In this document: positions 10,935 through 21,237 of the stretch, one piece after another | Numbering within the stretch: the first letter of the stretch is position 1 | Layout: each line of letters opens with the position of its first letter | NCBI GenBank assembly: GCA_930367215.1 | Contig: OV884056.1 | Location: 126,540,053 to 126,604,052, forward strand | Length of the DNA: 64,000 bases | Source: Pollenia angustigena | Taxonomy: Eukaryota; Arthropoda; Insecta; Diptera; Polleniidae | Direction: 5' to 3' | Notes under the pieces: generated by a model | Databases searched by the model: none | Told to the model about the DNA's origin: nothing | The model's input: the letters and a program-made list of their open reading frames with translations, nothing else | Program-made: the position numbers and the translations under genes

Positions 10935-11521
10935 CTGAATTTTCCTTCTAACAACTGAAACAAAATCAAAAATTGATTCCATAAGAGAGCACAAATAAGA
11001 AGATTGGAAATCAATAGAAGGAGAGTTAAAAAACGGCACTGAATCTAAATTCATCAAAAAAAGGCAATACAATTCCAGTCAATTTCATTAAAATGACTAT
11101 ACTCTATAAATTCCTCAGAACGCTTGACAATAACACGGAACGTGGCAAAAATTAATGCATGATGAGAGATAGAGGGGCATTGAACCTGGTCCGAAAATTC
11201 TACCATAGAGTTATCACTAACCAGCCAATAGTCTAATAAGGACGTCGATGAATGTGCCACATTGAAATAAGTGGGCCTAGAGTTATGAAATAGAGATAAG
11301 TTGCATCTTACACACAGCGATCTAACGAGATTAGCCTTAACAGTGTCAAACAAATTATTATTGAAATCTCCAACAATAATCACATTAGAGTATTTCATAA
11401 ATAAATCAAAGTGTCTCTCTTCAAAAGACGTAAGAATCCCATTAGGCAAACAAACAACATCTAACAGGACAGACACGCCACAGCCCTCTAACTGAAGATA
11501 GCGAAAAAATAGTTCAAACAA

Positions 11522-11856
11522 GCCATAAAATTGAAATGGAATGGCAAAAATTTTCTAAAAATTGCTAAATTTGCTAACAGCGTCATGATAGCAGAGTCTA
11601 CTATTTATTATAAATCGTTAAAGCTGTAAAAAAACAGAAAACTTACAGGAACAAATCGCTTCCATCGCGAGCATGGCTAAAATTCGCAAAAAATTGCAAA
11701 TTTTAAACAAACCATAAAACTAATTTGAGATGCTAAATCAGTAAAAAGAAACAAATTGTCAAAAAATAACATACAAAGCGTTAAAAAATTACAATTTTAT
11801 TATGTTTGTTTGTGCTTTCGACAATGGAAAATCACACCGAAAAACACAAAAACGAT
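11522..11856. other. Spacer; left part of a palindromic repeat at its end
   Basis: No gene is seen. From about 11818 the sequence AATCACACCGAAAAACACAA begins; it recurs inverted and direct at 12590-12660, so it belongs to a repeat that the Harbinger element at 11857 split. Confidence 0.45.
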
Positions 11857-12535
11857 CACCCTTATCGCGAATCTCAAGGGAATAAATTTTAGGGAATAAT
11901 TTTTTTATTCCCATGAACAACAAATTGGCATCGCCAATTGTAAGGGAATAAAATAAACATATGTTGCAAGTCGAACATTCTATTGTGAATTGATGTAATT
12001 TAATTTTTTATGCGAACTTTTGTAATTTTCTTAATAAATAGTTATTATTCAGTAAAATGCATAGTATTTCGCTAAGATTTATTTTATTAGAAGAAGAAAC
12101 AAATTTATTGGAGCAAAAAAAAAAGACGAAATTTGAGAGATGCAGCAAATCCACTGTGTTTACCAGAAATAATGTAAGTGAAAACATGAATTGTTGGCAG
12201 TATGCATATAAATAAATTCTTTGCAGGTTTCAACGACATTTCCGAGTTAACAAAGTTGCTTTTAAACACCTTTTAGACATTTTGGTCCAAAACACTATTT
12301 TACTATTTTACAAAATAACAAGACAACTACTTACATTGTGCTTCCTTTTTTATTCCCAATCTAAATGTTTGTGAAAAAAGTCACACAATTTTTGGGAGAA
12401 ATCCCACGCGAATAACAATTGGCGATGCCATATTTTTTTCGAACATGCGATTTTTTTCACGTGGAAATAATTCATGATTGCAATTTTAGGGAAAAGGGAA
12501 ATAATTCGAGGGAAAAAATATTCACGATAGGGGTG
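11857..12535. mobile_element. PIF/Harbinger-type element, 679 bp
   Basis: The ends CACCCTTATCGCGAAT (11857) and, inverted, CACCCCTATCGTGAAT (ending 12535) pair with one gap or mismatch. The 3-bp direct repeat GAT sits at 11854-11856 and 12536-12538. A second inverted pair, GGCATCGCCAATTG, lies near 11930 and 12420. It carries the first two exons of a Harbinger transposase in the middle. The TIRs differ from those of the element at 10088, so it is a different family. Confidence 0.75.
12057..12300 (+). pseudogene. Harbinger transposase, first exons (broken)
   Basis: Exon 1 (12057-12173) runs LLEEETNLLEQKKK and then, after a one-base shift inside a run of ten A, RRNLRDAANPLCLPEIM. A GTAAGT donor at 12174 and a TTTGCAG acceptor at 12226 bound a 53-bp intron. 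Exon 2 continues in phase as FQRHFRVNKVAFKHLLDILV. The series RRxLRDAxNP, LPE, F..xFRxxKxxFxxLLD is the N-terminal signature of insect Harbinger transposases, upstream of the DDE catalytic core. The core is absent, and the A-run frameshift breaks exon 1. Confidence 0.68.
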
Positions 12536-12720
12536 GATGTGATTTACAGAACACCACACGTGTGATTTTGTGGTGTTTTGAAAGTCATCCCGTTGTTGTC
12601 TTTCTCGGTGTGCTTTCTGCAATTAAAGATCATACCAAAACACACAAAAACGGGACGCTAAAATATCACACGTGTGATTTTAGAAGGCACATGTGATTGG
12701 AAATCAAGTGATTTGAGTAA
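12536..12720. repeat. Palindromic repeat with CACACGTGTGA motifs
   Basis: Two copies of the palindrome CACACGTGTGATTTT (about 12557 and 12670) enclose inverted arms based on CCGTTGTTGTCTTTCTCGGT and ACACACAAAAACGGGACG. A further piece lies at 11818-11856 on the other side of the Harbinger insertion. It looks like a small foldback repeat; its ends are not clear. Confidence 0.45.
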
Positions 12721-12735
12721 GTATACTAATATTCA

Positions 12736-13019
12736 GGCCTGTTCTGAAATTTTTGTAGTGTCGTCGAATTTTCTTATTTTTAAATGATTTGTTGTAAATA
12801 AAATAGCTTATTGCATAAAAAATCAATAACCAACACATTGAATATTTTCTATAAGTAATTTATAATGACGGTCATCTTGCAATAGTCGCAAAAATAACAA
12901 AGTGATTTCAAAAAGTTGTTTACGTAGCTGAACGTTTTAAAATCACAAAATAATATGCCTAGAACACCTTTCTTGAGATTTCAAATCACTTTCATAAAAT
13001 GTAATTTTCAGAACAGGCC
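12736..13019. mobile_element. Small inverted-repeat element (MITE), 284 bp
   Basis: GGCCTGTTCTGAAA at 12736 is repeated inverted ending at 13019. The interior is AT-rich and non-coding. No convincing target duplication was seen, so the superfamily is unknown. Confidence 0.6.
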
Positions 13020-13263
13020 AGATAGATAAAGTTTTTTTGTTTTATTTATTTAACAATCTTTGTCTACTGTCGTTAATTTCCAATATTGTATGTTTACGTT
13101 AGTGACATTCTGCGATCATTTTGAAAAAAATTTAGTTGATATCATTTTGATTTCAATCACAATTGGTTGCAGTATTTTACAGCAAAACATCTTGATCTAC
13201 ATTTTAAATCTGAAAATATGTAATATATAATAATACCAAAAACAAATTGTATTTTTAATTAAA

Positions 13264-13269
13264 TTTATT
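13264..13269 (-). terminator. Polyadenylation signal of the VPS11-like gene
   Basis: AATAAA on the minus strand, about 43 bases beyond the stop codon at 13312. The position is normal for an insect gene; no other AATAAA lies closer. Confidence 0.5.
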
Positions 13270-13311
13270 TCATTTTAATTTTTATAATATAAATACAAAT
13301 TTGTATGCTTA

Positions 13312-15996
13312 TTAATTATGTTTATCATTAGTAAATGGATTTAAATTAGCATCGTAGCAGTGTAATGTTATGCTTTTGCAGTTTTTTTCATGTTTAATCG
13401 CAAAAGGTTTCGAGTTTTCGTATATTTTTATTGAATTATCATTCCCCGTAGTGTTTGTTTTTCTAATTATATCATCACATTGAAAATTTAATTGTCCTAA
13501 TTGCTTAAAAATGTCAACTACAAAATTCTTATTACCGTTCTCACTATCGATATATCTATATAACTCAGCTTTTTTTATTTTTTTAGTATATTTTTGGATA
13601 TCTGTACATACAATGCACACTAAAGTTTCATTGTATTGCGTAATACATTCTCTGTGATAAGAATGTTGGCATAAGAAAATTACCATAGGTTGTTTTATCA
13701 TTTGACTGCAACTATCGCAAGATCTGCTACGAAATTCTATTGGTCGTTTTAAATAATTATGTAAAATATCTACTATGTGAATTACACGATCTTCAAAAAA
13801 TAACACCATCTTGTAAAGTTCATCGCATTTAGAATTTGTAAAAAAAAAATCCTGCAGAAGTAATTCATCTAAATGCGAAAGCAAAAAATTATCGCAATTT
13901 ACAAAACTGTTAACTACTTCTAATATGTAGTATGGGTTGGAATTAATTATATTTTTAACTATATCAGTAACATAATGTAAAGTTAAATTTCTTGCCAGAT
14001 TCTCCATTTTAAGTATATGGATCCACATTTCATTTAAGTTTTTACAATTTTTTTCTTGAGTATAAATATTTGTATATTCGGGAAATGATTTAATGCACTT
14101 TAATAAACAATAAATGCTACTAATATACATACCACATTTATCAAACATTATTTTAATTCCTGGCCAAAACTTGTAATTTCGACATATTACAAAAATATTA
14201 TCAGAAGACATTTTAGTTTGATGTGATTCAAAAAACTTAATCACTAGCTTTGTGTCAATATTACCACCAAGCCACTTTTGCAAAATTAATTCGGTTAAAA
14301 TAATATATATTGACTTATGCTCGCAGTTATAAATTAGTTTATCGAAAAAATTCATTGTGTTGAATTTATTCATAAGCGATAATGGAAGTAATATTTTATA
14401 AAATATATTGTTTCTTAAAATATCATCTGATAATACATATTTTATTATTTTAGTTGATACTTCTGGATATTTATTTATTAAGCTATAACCGTAATCTAAA
14501 AGAAAGTTCTTAGCTTCAGATTTCGATAATTCAAAAAAATAAGTAAGCAAAATGTCTTGATTTTTTTGATAACTATTTATAGTCAATAATAGGTTTCGAT
14601 TAGAATTTACAGCTGCGCGATCTACATATAACTGCGTGTGTTTGTAGTCATCTGATTCAAATACACGATGCGTAGTTTTTGGTAAATCAACGCGTCTATA
14701 ACAATTATTGAGAAGATCGAGATGTTCGGGAATATTTTCTGTCTGAACCAATTTAAATAAATATTGTATTAGGTACTCATTATAACGAAAATCCTTTAAT
14801 TTATTTATTATTAAAAAGGGTGGGGCTGTTCCGATTGTTTTAGAATAAGCATGAACAGCACCTAATGGGTCTCCGCGCTGTAATAAATAGTCACCATATT
14901 TAACTAATATGTGTGAAACAATACTATCATCTCTGGATTCTTCCAAAATTTTCAACGCAATATCATACAAGTTTTTTTTAATTAAATTTGATAATTTATA
15001 ACGCATTTCTTGCTCCTTTAATGTAAATATGTCTCCATTCTTTTGTAATATTAAACAACTGGATTGGTCTAATGTGGGTAATAAACATAATACCTCACCA
15101 AATTCTTTGTTCAGAACGGTTATCTTGTTATCCATATCATAAATTAATAAATTTGATGTGCATCTATTTAAATACAAACATTCTGCAGACTTTACGACTA
15201 TAACCATATGTTTTCCAAAGCACTCAACACTCTGCTTTAGTCCACTAATTGCATAGCAGGGTCCTCTTCCATCAGCTGTGTAGCAATAAAGGCCATCATC
15301 GCGGGCTACGACTAAATATTGTTCTCCTGTTAAATTGAATGTGGGTTTCAAAGTAATACAATGAATTGTGGAATTCATATCGTCTAAAATTAACTTAGTT
15401 TCACTTAATATTATGTTGTTAGAAATTGTATAACAATATATTCCTACATCAGAACAAACAAACATGCTTAAGTTGTCTCTATTTGTAGTAAACTTTACCC
15501 CTTTAATTTGTTTTGTGCTTACACTAAGGCACTTAAAAGCATTTAAAGAAATCTCTTTTTGTAGATAGTTCTTGTAAAACAAGATATTTCCATTGTCAAG
15601 ACCAATTGCAATACATAGTTGAGAGTCCGAGAAATTAGACGCACTTAAAGCTGTTACTTTACTATTACTCTCTATACATGCGTTGCTAATTAAAGTTACA
15701 ATTTTTCGTCCCAACTCAATTGAAATAGTGTATACTTTTAAAACTATTTTTCTCGAATTCGGGAGTTGACACAAGAGTAATAGATTTTCAGTATCCTCAG
15801 GAATGCAACAAAACTTTAAGTTTTGTACCTTAAGAGTAATGCATTCCCAATCGTTCCAAAATATTTGCACTTCATCATCTATGTTGCAAAAAACTTTGTA
15901 AGTAGTATTATTGCAATGGGAGATAATTTTTTTTTTAATTTTTATAGTTTTAGTTAATGGAATAACTTTAAAAAAATTAAACATTTTAAACCACAA
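13312..15996 (-). CDS. Vps11: VPS11-like HOPS/CORVET tethering subunit, 894 aa, intronless
   Basis: VPS11 is a core subunit of the HOPS and CORVET complexes that tether endosomes, lysosomes and autophagosomes before fusion. The N-terminal third looks like a WD/beta-propeller and includes DGRGPCYAISG (about residues 242-252), close to the RGPC-F-F-G stretch of VPS11. The alpha-solenoid start is the best match: LIKKNLYDIALKI (338-350) and YGDYLLQRGDPLGAVHAYSK (367-386), the clathrin-repeat region of the family. The C-terminus has a RING-H2 finger (about 760-797) with CDSC, CQHSYHREC and CIVC giving a C3H2C3 ligand set, followed by a VPS11-type tail. Length suits the family (about 830-940). Start at 15996 is the only early Met in a short, hydrophobic lead; the alternative is Met5. 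There is one exon, and residues 440-740 are strongly diverged. It could be the true ortholog or a fast-evolving retrocopy; the open frame suggests it is functional. Confidence 0.8.
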   Translation of the reverse strand: MWFKMFNFFKVIPLTKTIKIKKKIISHCNNTTYKVFCNIDDEVQIFWNDWECITLKVQNLKFCCIPEDTENLLLLCQLPNSRKIVLKVYTISIELGRKIVTLISNACIESNSKVTALSASNFSDSQLCIAIGLDNGNILFYKNYLQKEISLNAFKCLSVSTKQIKGVKFTTNRDNLSMFVCSDVGIYCYTISNNIILSETKLILDDMNSTIHCITLKPTFNLTGEQYLVVARDDGLYCYTADGRGPCYAISGLKQSVECFGKHMVIVVKSAECLYLNRCTSNLLIYDMDNKITVLNKEFGEVLCLLPTLDQSSCLILQKNGDIFTLKEQEMRYKLSNLIKKNLYDIALKILEESRDDSIVSHILVKYGDYLLQRGDPLGAVHAYSKTIGTAPPFLIINKLKDFRYNEYLIQYLFKLVQTENIPEHLDLLNNCYRRVDLPKTTHRVFESDDYKHTQLYVDRAAVNSNRNLLLTINSYQKNQDILLTYFFELSKSEAKNFLLDYGYSLINKYPEVSTKIIKYVLSDDILRNNIFYKILLPLSLMNKFNTMNFFDKLIYNCEHKSIYIILTELILQKWLGGNIDTKLVIKFFESHQTKMSSDNIFVICRNYKFWPGIKIMFDKCGMYISSIYCLLKCIKSFPEYTNIYTQEKNCKNLNEMWIHILKMENLARNLTLHYVTDIVKNIINSNPYYILEVVNSFVNCDNFLLSHLDELLLQDFFFTNSKCDELYKMVLFFEDRVIHIVDILHNYLKRPIEFRSRSCDSCSQMIKQPMVIFLCQHSYHRECITQYNETLVCIVCTDIQKYTKKIKKAELYRYIDSENGNKNFVVDIFKQLGQLNFQCDDIIRKTNTTGNDNSIKIYENSKPFAIKHEKNCKSITLHCYDANLNPFTNDKHN

Positions 15997-16319
15997 TCAC
16001 AGCAAAAAATTAACTAAAAAGTAGTAGGCGACGGTTAACAGCAGAATCAAGGCCCATCTATCAGGTCTGCTTACTTGTACAAAAACAAAAAACGATTCTT
16101 TTTAGTTGTCAAAAATTTACTACCCCATATACAAAGCAAAAGGAAAAAAGGTGTATGTGTGGCATACCATAAACGTAAACAAACGTATACATGCACATGT
16201 AAGCAAAATGTAAACAACTTTAGACAACTAAAAAGAACATAAACAATGATCATCAGGCTTCTTGCGCAGACCTTTTCAATGGGCCTTGAGCAGAATCATG
16301 ATAGAATAAGAAGTTGGCT
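15997..16319. other. Upstream region of the VPS11-like gene
   Basis: No TATA box or clear core promoter motif was seen in the first 60 bases. The remainder has only short ORFs without resemblance to known proteins. A promoter must lie here if the gene is expressed. Confidence 0.35.
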
Positions 16320-16327
16320 CACTAGGC

Positions 16328-17107
16328 CAGAGTTCCCAGTTTCTGGGATATTTTTTTTGTAATTGGGGATTAAAATTTCGTAAAAATCCCCAGTGGATTT
16401 TTTGGGGAAAAACACTTTTTTCGCTGGGGATTTTTGGGGATAATATATTACTATAAATCTTTTTTTGCAATGGCAAGACCGATTTTGCCCAAATTGTAGT
16501 CTTTTTTGCGGCTTAAAACTTTTTCAAGAAATTGTTGAAATAGTTTTAAATATGGTTTTGTACCAACTAGCGTTACTTCTGTTGAACTAGTCTTTTTCTG
16601 TTATGAATACAACCAAAATCAATGTTTGTAACAGAATGCAATATAAGTTATTAGAATTAATAAGAATAAATACACACTTTAAAATAATGCAGCTTGCTGT
16701 GACAAATTTATTCAATCATCTCAAATGCACTTTTTAAACAAACAACATGTAAAACAATATTACACTGGCTGATGAATCAGAGGATTTTGATTCCCTAGTT
16801 TTTGAAATGATAAATATTGACGCATAATTATTTTTTCTTTTGCGTTTAAACGTTACCCTTGTTACATACTATACATGTGTACATAGATATGTACGTAGAA
16901 CCCAAAGAATAAATAACATTAGTTTTAATAATATTACACAAATGGATTTATTTATATAAATCGATGTATTCATATTTTTCCATTGACATAATATTATGTA
17001 TATTATTTTTAAGCAAATGTGGGGATTTTTGGGGAAAGAAAATAGCTATATTGGGGATGAAAAATCGAAAATTGGGGATAAGACTTAAAATAAAACTGGG
17101 AGCCCTG
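16328..17107. mobile_element. hAT non-autonomous element, 780 bp
   Basis: Ends CAGAGTTCCCAGTTT and, inverted, CAGGGCTCCCAGTTT. A perfect 8-bp target duplication, CACTAGGC, lies at 16320-16327 and 17108-17115, diagnostic of hAT. Subterminal inverted blocks rich in GGGGATTTTTGGGG occur at both ends. I see no transposase coding. Confidence 0.88.
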
Positions 17108-17126
17108 CACTAGGCCTGCTGTTCAC

Positions 17127-19111
17127 CAGGGTTGTCAGATTGATTTTGACCTTTTTCGCCAAATTCAATGTCAAAAATCGCCAAAATAGCCAAAGCATTT
17201 ATTTACCAGATTTTGACAATAAAATACATATTTTTTAAATTATTAAAAACATTTTTTATAAATCCTAAAAAATAAATTAGTTCCGTATCGCTAAAATACG
17301 CCAAAAATTCAAAAAAAGTCGCCATGATACATATTATGTTTAATTTTTATTTAGAACGAAATAAAAAAAGTAAGTGAACACAAAAAACGCAAGGTAAATA
17401 ATTTATAGTAGTCTACTTAAAGCAACAAAAAAAGAATTTTTGCAGCCAGTACTTAATAAATATTAGAAATGCACTATTTACATTAGTTGCAGTTTTATTA
17501 TAAGTATGTATATCTAAAACGCTTCACCGGCAAGACTCGCTATTTGTTTTCTTATTTGGAATACACTGTGAGGGTATTACATTTCTTCAACGAAAGTACA
17601 AAAGAAAAGCAACATGTACTATTCCCATACATATAACTTATAACTCCCAATAACGCTTCTAGAAGTTCGTATTGCATTCTAATTCAAAGGGGAGTTTTAG
17701 TGGAGTTCATAGTTTCAACACTGGCATTACTAATTGTAATTATCGCATATAAAGGACAGCCAAAGTATAGTCCTTAAAATTGTATAAACCTGCCGTATCC
17801 ATGTAGCTTTACAATTTTGGCTTAAACTTATTTAGCTATCTTTCCAATTACCCAACGCCAATTTTTTCCATTGTGTTTCATAAACGTCGAAAGTTATGTT
17901 AGGATCCATAAAAATCTTTAAAATTTCACTAACAACAACGTATTTTATCTGTGATAATAAATTGCTACATGCATATATAATGCAAAAATGTGTATAGACT
18001 TAATACATATTAATGTTTTAAGGAATTCTATTTATTGATTTTTTTAAGATCACTTTTAAATATGAAAAACAATTTTCTAGAAGATTTTCATCAACTTCAT
18101 CAGCCATTTGAACATACCTTCAAATACCTTTTATACATATGAATGCCTGAAATTTTATTCATAAAAATACGAGAATTAAAATAATGTTATTTCTAAGTAT
18201 TGAATTTTACGAATTTCAAAACAAATTCATAGCTCATCAAAAATAGCCAACAAAATCGCCGAAAAATCGCCATGTCGCACAGAGGAGTATTTGGCCTGAA
18301 AAGCTGGCCAAAAAGGCAAAACTGAATTTTAAGAAATCCTAAGAACTAAGTAAGCAGCTCGACAGACAACAATATTTTACATTATATTGTAAATTTTGAA
18401 GACTTTTAGTTGCGATTTGTAGCTCTGAGACCCTGCTAAAGTCAGGAAAGTGAAGAAAATTATATGAGATTTAAATGTTTTTTTTTCGGTTTCTGGATGT
18501 TTATATGATATTTTTTTGCGGCTAAACGAATAAAGGTTTAACAAAGATTTTTTTCGCTGAAAGGTTTGATCAAAAGTTATTTAAAACAGCAAAAAAAAAT
18601 TTAAAATATGTTGAATATTCATGTTGAAACAATTCGTTCAAAAGCTAAAAAAAACTAATTATACACTTTTTTTTTTGCAAAAAAAGGAAAAGAAGAGGTT
18701 TTTAAAGGTGAGGTTAGCATGTCTACGAATAATGTTTGATACCACAATAAAATTTGGAATCTCTAATTTTAGAATCCAAAAAAAAGTGTGCGCAAGTTTG
18801 CGCCATTATTTTTGACGATTTTTTTAAATTTTCACATTTCTTCTATTTTTGCTCATCGGGCACTTTTTCTTATACCTTTATATCGTCATAAACTTTTATG
18901 TATTTTGAATTATTGATTTCAACTGTTATTCACATCACTTTTAACACTTCACAATATTAATACCTGCCTATATGTAATTATAAATTGCAAAAATTCTTAA
19001 TTAAGGAGCGATGAAGATAAAGCAATTGTTAAATCAAATCAAAAATTAGGTCGCCAAATGAGTTTGAAAATCGCCACGTTTGGCGAGAAATCGCCACACA
19101 TGACAACCCTT
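17127..19111. mobile_element. hAT element copy 1, 1985 bp
   Basis: Left end CAGGGTTGTCAGATTG; right end GACAACCCTT (last base changed). The 8-bp duplication is CTGTTCAC at 17119-17126 versus CTATTCAC at 19112-19119 (one mismatch). Subterminal tracts carry many copies of TCGCCA/TGGCGA. It is the inverted relative of the element at 19188. The interior is degenerate; no ORF worth calling. Confidence 0.83.
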
Positions 19112-19187
19112 CTATTCACAGTGTTTTCGCCGTGTTGTAAGCACGGACGCAAGGCGAATTTTTAACAGGAAAGTGCAACTCTACAAC

Positions 19188-20711
19188 CAGGGTTGTCAGG
19201 TGTGGCGATTTTCAAACTTGATTGGCGACCTAATATTCGATTTGGCGACATGGCGATTTTTTGGCGATATTTTAAAATAGTTGGCGATTTTGTTGGCTAT
19301 TTTTTGGTGAGCCATGTAATTGTTTTGAAACTAGTTAAATTCAATACTAAAAATTATATTATTTTTTTTCTAGTATTTTTATGTAAGAAATTTTAGGCTT
19401 TTATAGTCAGTATGTATTTGAAACTAAATTATGTTATTGCTGTAGTTGTTTCTTTGGCCGGAATGATGAATTTATGAATGTTATTTTTGTCAAGCTAATA
19501 AGGCCTAAATTTCTTTAATGTAAATAAAATTCAATTTTTAATTACAATATTTTGTTCCCGACGTTTCGTCGATTGTTTGTCGACTTTTTCAAAGGATTGG
19601 ATATTTAAAAATTATAAAACAATAAAATACGTACAATAATTTAACACATAAACAATAAAGACTTACAATATGAGATTTAATCACATTAAAAAGTTTCTGA
19701 TGTACTCAGGAGCATACAAATATAAAACATAATTTTAATAATTTTTATGTTATGTTGAAAAGTCTGACGAATATATTGAAAATCCAGGAGAAAATTATTT
19801 TTCATTTAAAAAAAAAATTAATAAAACATGAATATACCTATTTCAAGTTTACGAACATTTCTCCATTATAAAATGTGGCAAATTAATATCACAAACAAAA
19901 TTCGTTGTTATTGAAGATATCAATGAATCGTAACGTCCTTTTGGATGTTTATGAAACACAATGGACAAAATGACCGTTTGAAATTGGATGATATTATATC
20001 TTAAATCAGTTGTGGCCAAAAGTCTATAGCTATTACGACACGTCAGGTACGTACCATTTTAAAGTACTTGCTTTGGCTGTTCATTATATGGTGCTAAATC
20101 CAACTAGTAATGGCTGTGTTGAAAATGTATTTTCAATAACGAACTTCACTAAAACTCTCCTTCTAAATAGAATGCAGTTCTTGACGCGGTGTTACGAGTT
20201 AAAAATTACTATATGAATGTTAATACTACATGATGCACTTCTTTTGTACCTTCGTTGAAAAAATTTAATTCACTTACAATGTATTTCAAAAAATAAGAGT
20301 TTTGGCGCTGAAGTGTATAGCGTTTTAGATATATAATAGAACTACACTACATACATACATATATCCAATATTTGTGTAATACTAACCACAAAAATTCTTT
20401 CTTTGCTGCTATTAGTAGACTACTATTAACTTTTTAATAGTGCAATGTTCCTTTTTTGTCTTCACTAATAATTTTTACTTGGTTCTAAATAAAACTAAGC
20501 AGAATATATATTCTGGCGACTTTTTTTAAATTTTTGGCGGATTTTAGCGACTTGGAACAAATTTATTTTTTAAGATTTATAAAAAATATATTTAATAATT
20601 TAAATCATCTATATTTTATTGTCAAAAAGTTAAAAATAAAGGCTTTGGCGATTTTGGCGATTTTTGACATTGAATTTGGCGAAAAAGGTCAAAATTGATC
20701 TGACAGCCCTG
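19188..20711. mobile_element. hAT element copy 2, 1524 bp, opposite orientation
   Basis: Starts CAGGGTTGTCAGGTGTGG and ends GATCTGACAGCCCTG. A perfect 8-bp duplication TCTACAAC lies at 19180-19187 and 20712-20719. The last 70 bases are nearly the reverse complement of the first 70 of the copy at 17127. It retains a fragment of transposase. Confidence 0.87.
20010..20216 (+). pseudogene. hAT transposase C-terminal dimerisation fragment
   Basis: A 68-codon open piece inside hAT copy 2. NGCVENVFSITNFTKT followed by LLNRMQFL matches the hATC dimerisation signature (S-N-x-C-V-E-R-V-F-S then K-T-x-L-x-N-R-M). The catalytic RNase H-like domain that should precede it is not recognisable, so this is a remnant. 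Confidence 0.68.
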
Positions 20712-20779
20712 TCTACAACTACAAAACAAGGCGACTTGTTGTCAAATTTCAGTATAGAAACAAAACAATATTTTGACTG

Positions 20780-20945
20780 ACGCAAGGCGAATTTATTATC
20801 TCCGTGAACATAACAAACTTTTTAACAAACTTTTTTTTCCACTCATTGTGCAGAGAGAGTGTGCAGGAATCTCTCATGAAAACAATATGGCGAATGAGTA
20901 TTTTATGCGTTGCAGACTAAATTTTAGTGCTACCAAGTTCGGAAA
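20780..20945 (+). repeat. Diverged piece of the long-inverted-repeat family
   Basis: The order AACAAACTTTTTTTTCCACTC, GAGAGTGTGCAGGAATCTCTC, GCGTTGCAGACTAAATTTTA, GTGCTACC matches, with many changes, the right arm of the element at 47589-47985. The 69-codon ORF here is therefore not a gene. Confidence 0.5.
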
Positions 20946-21237
20946 AGTGTTTTTAGTACATATTTTCATACATTTATTGTGAATGCCTGTTCTTCTTCTT
21001 ATTTGCTATATGGGAGAGAATTTTCGGTTTTCAACAAACTTTTTAACAAACCTGCGCGAATTTAATAATTCGTTAGGATTTATTTTATTTAATAAATGAT
21101 TTAAAGGTGTTTTTAATTAAAAATAAATAAAACATAACAATGCAAGCACTTATAAAAAAGCATTTTTTTATTTTACGAAACCCATAACTAACAAATATAC
21201 TCTGAGCAAATAAGAGTAATACTTTTATGAAAACAAC

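Larger units (their letters stand above)
9639..11521 (-). pseudogene. Decayed non-LTR retrotransposon (endonuclease and linker)
   Basis: Reading leftwards: the C-terminal part of an apurinic-type endonuclease domain (11521-11054) with VIIVGDFNNN and, near its end, SISHHALIFATF. Then comes the linker region, interrupted by a DNA transposon at 10088-10934; the KIQ before it and IGIDNW after it join in frame once that insertion and one CTG are removed. The piece near 9860-9640 contains FSFRNVTEEELWLAI and KSKG, the block that normally precedes RT in LINEs. RT itself is missing, and there are several frame changes. Clade cannot be fixed; Jockey/CR1-like is plausible. Confidence 0.7.

Noticed and set aside
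17127..20711. Composite transposon formed by the two inverse hAT copies
   Set aside because: Each copy has its own distinct 8-bp target duplication, so they inserted separately.
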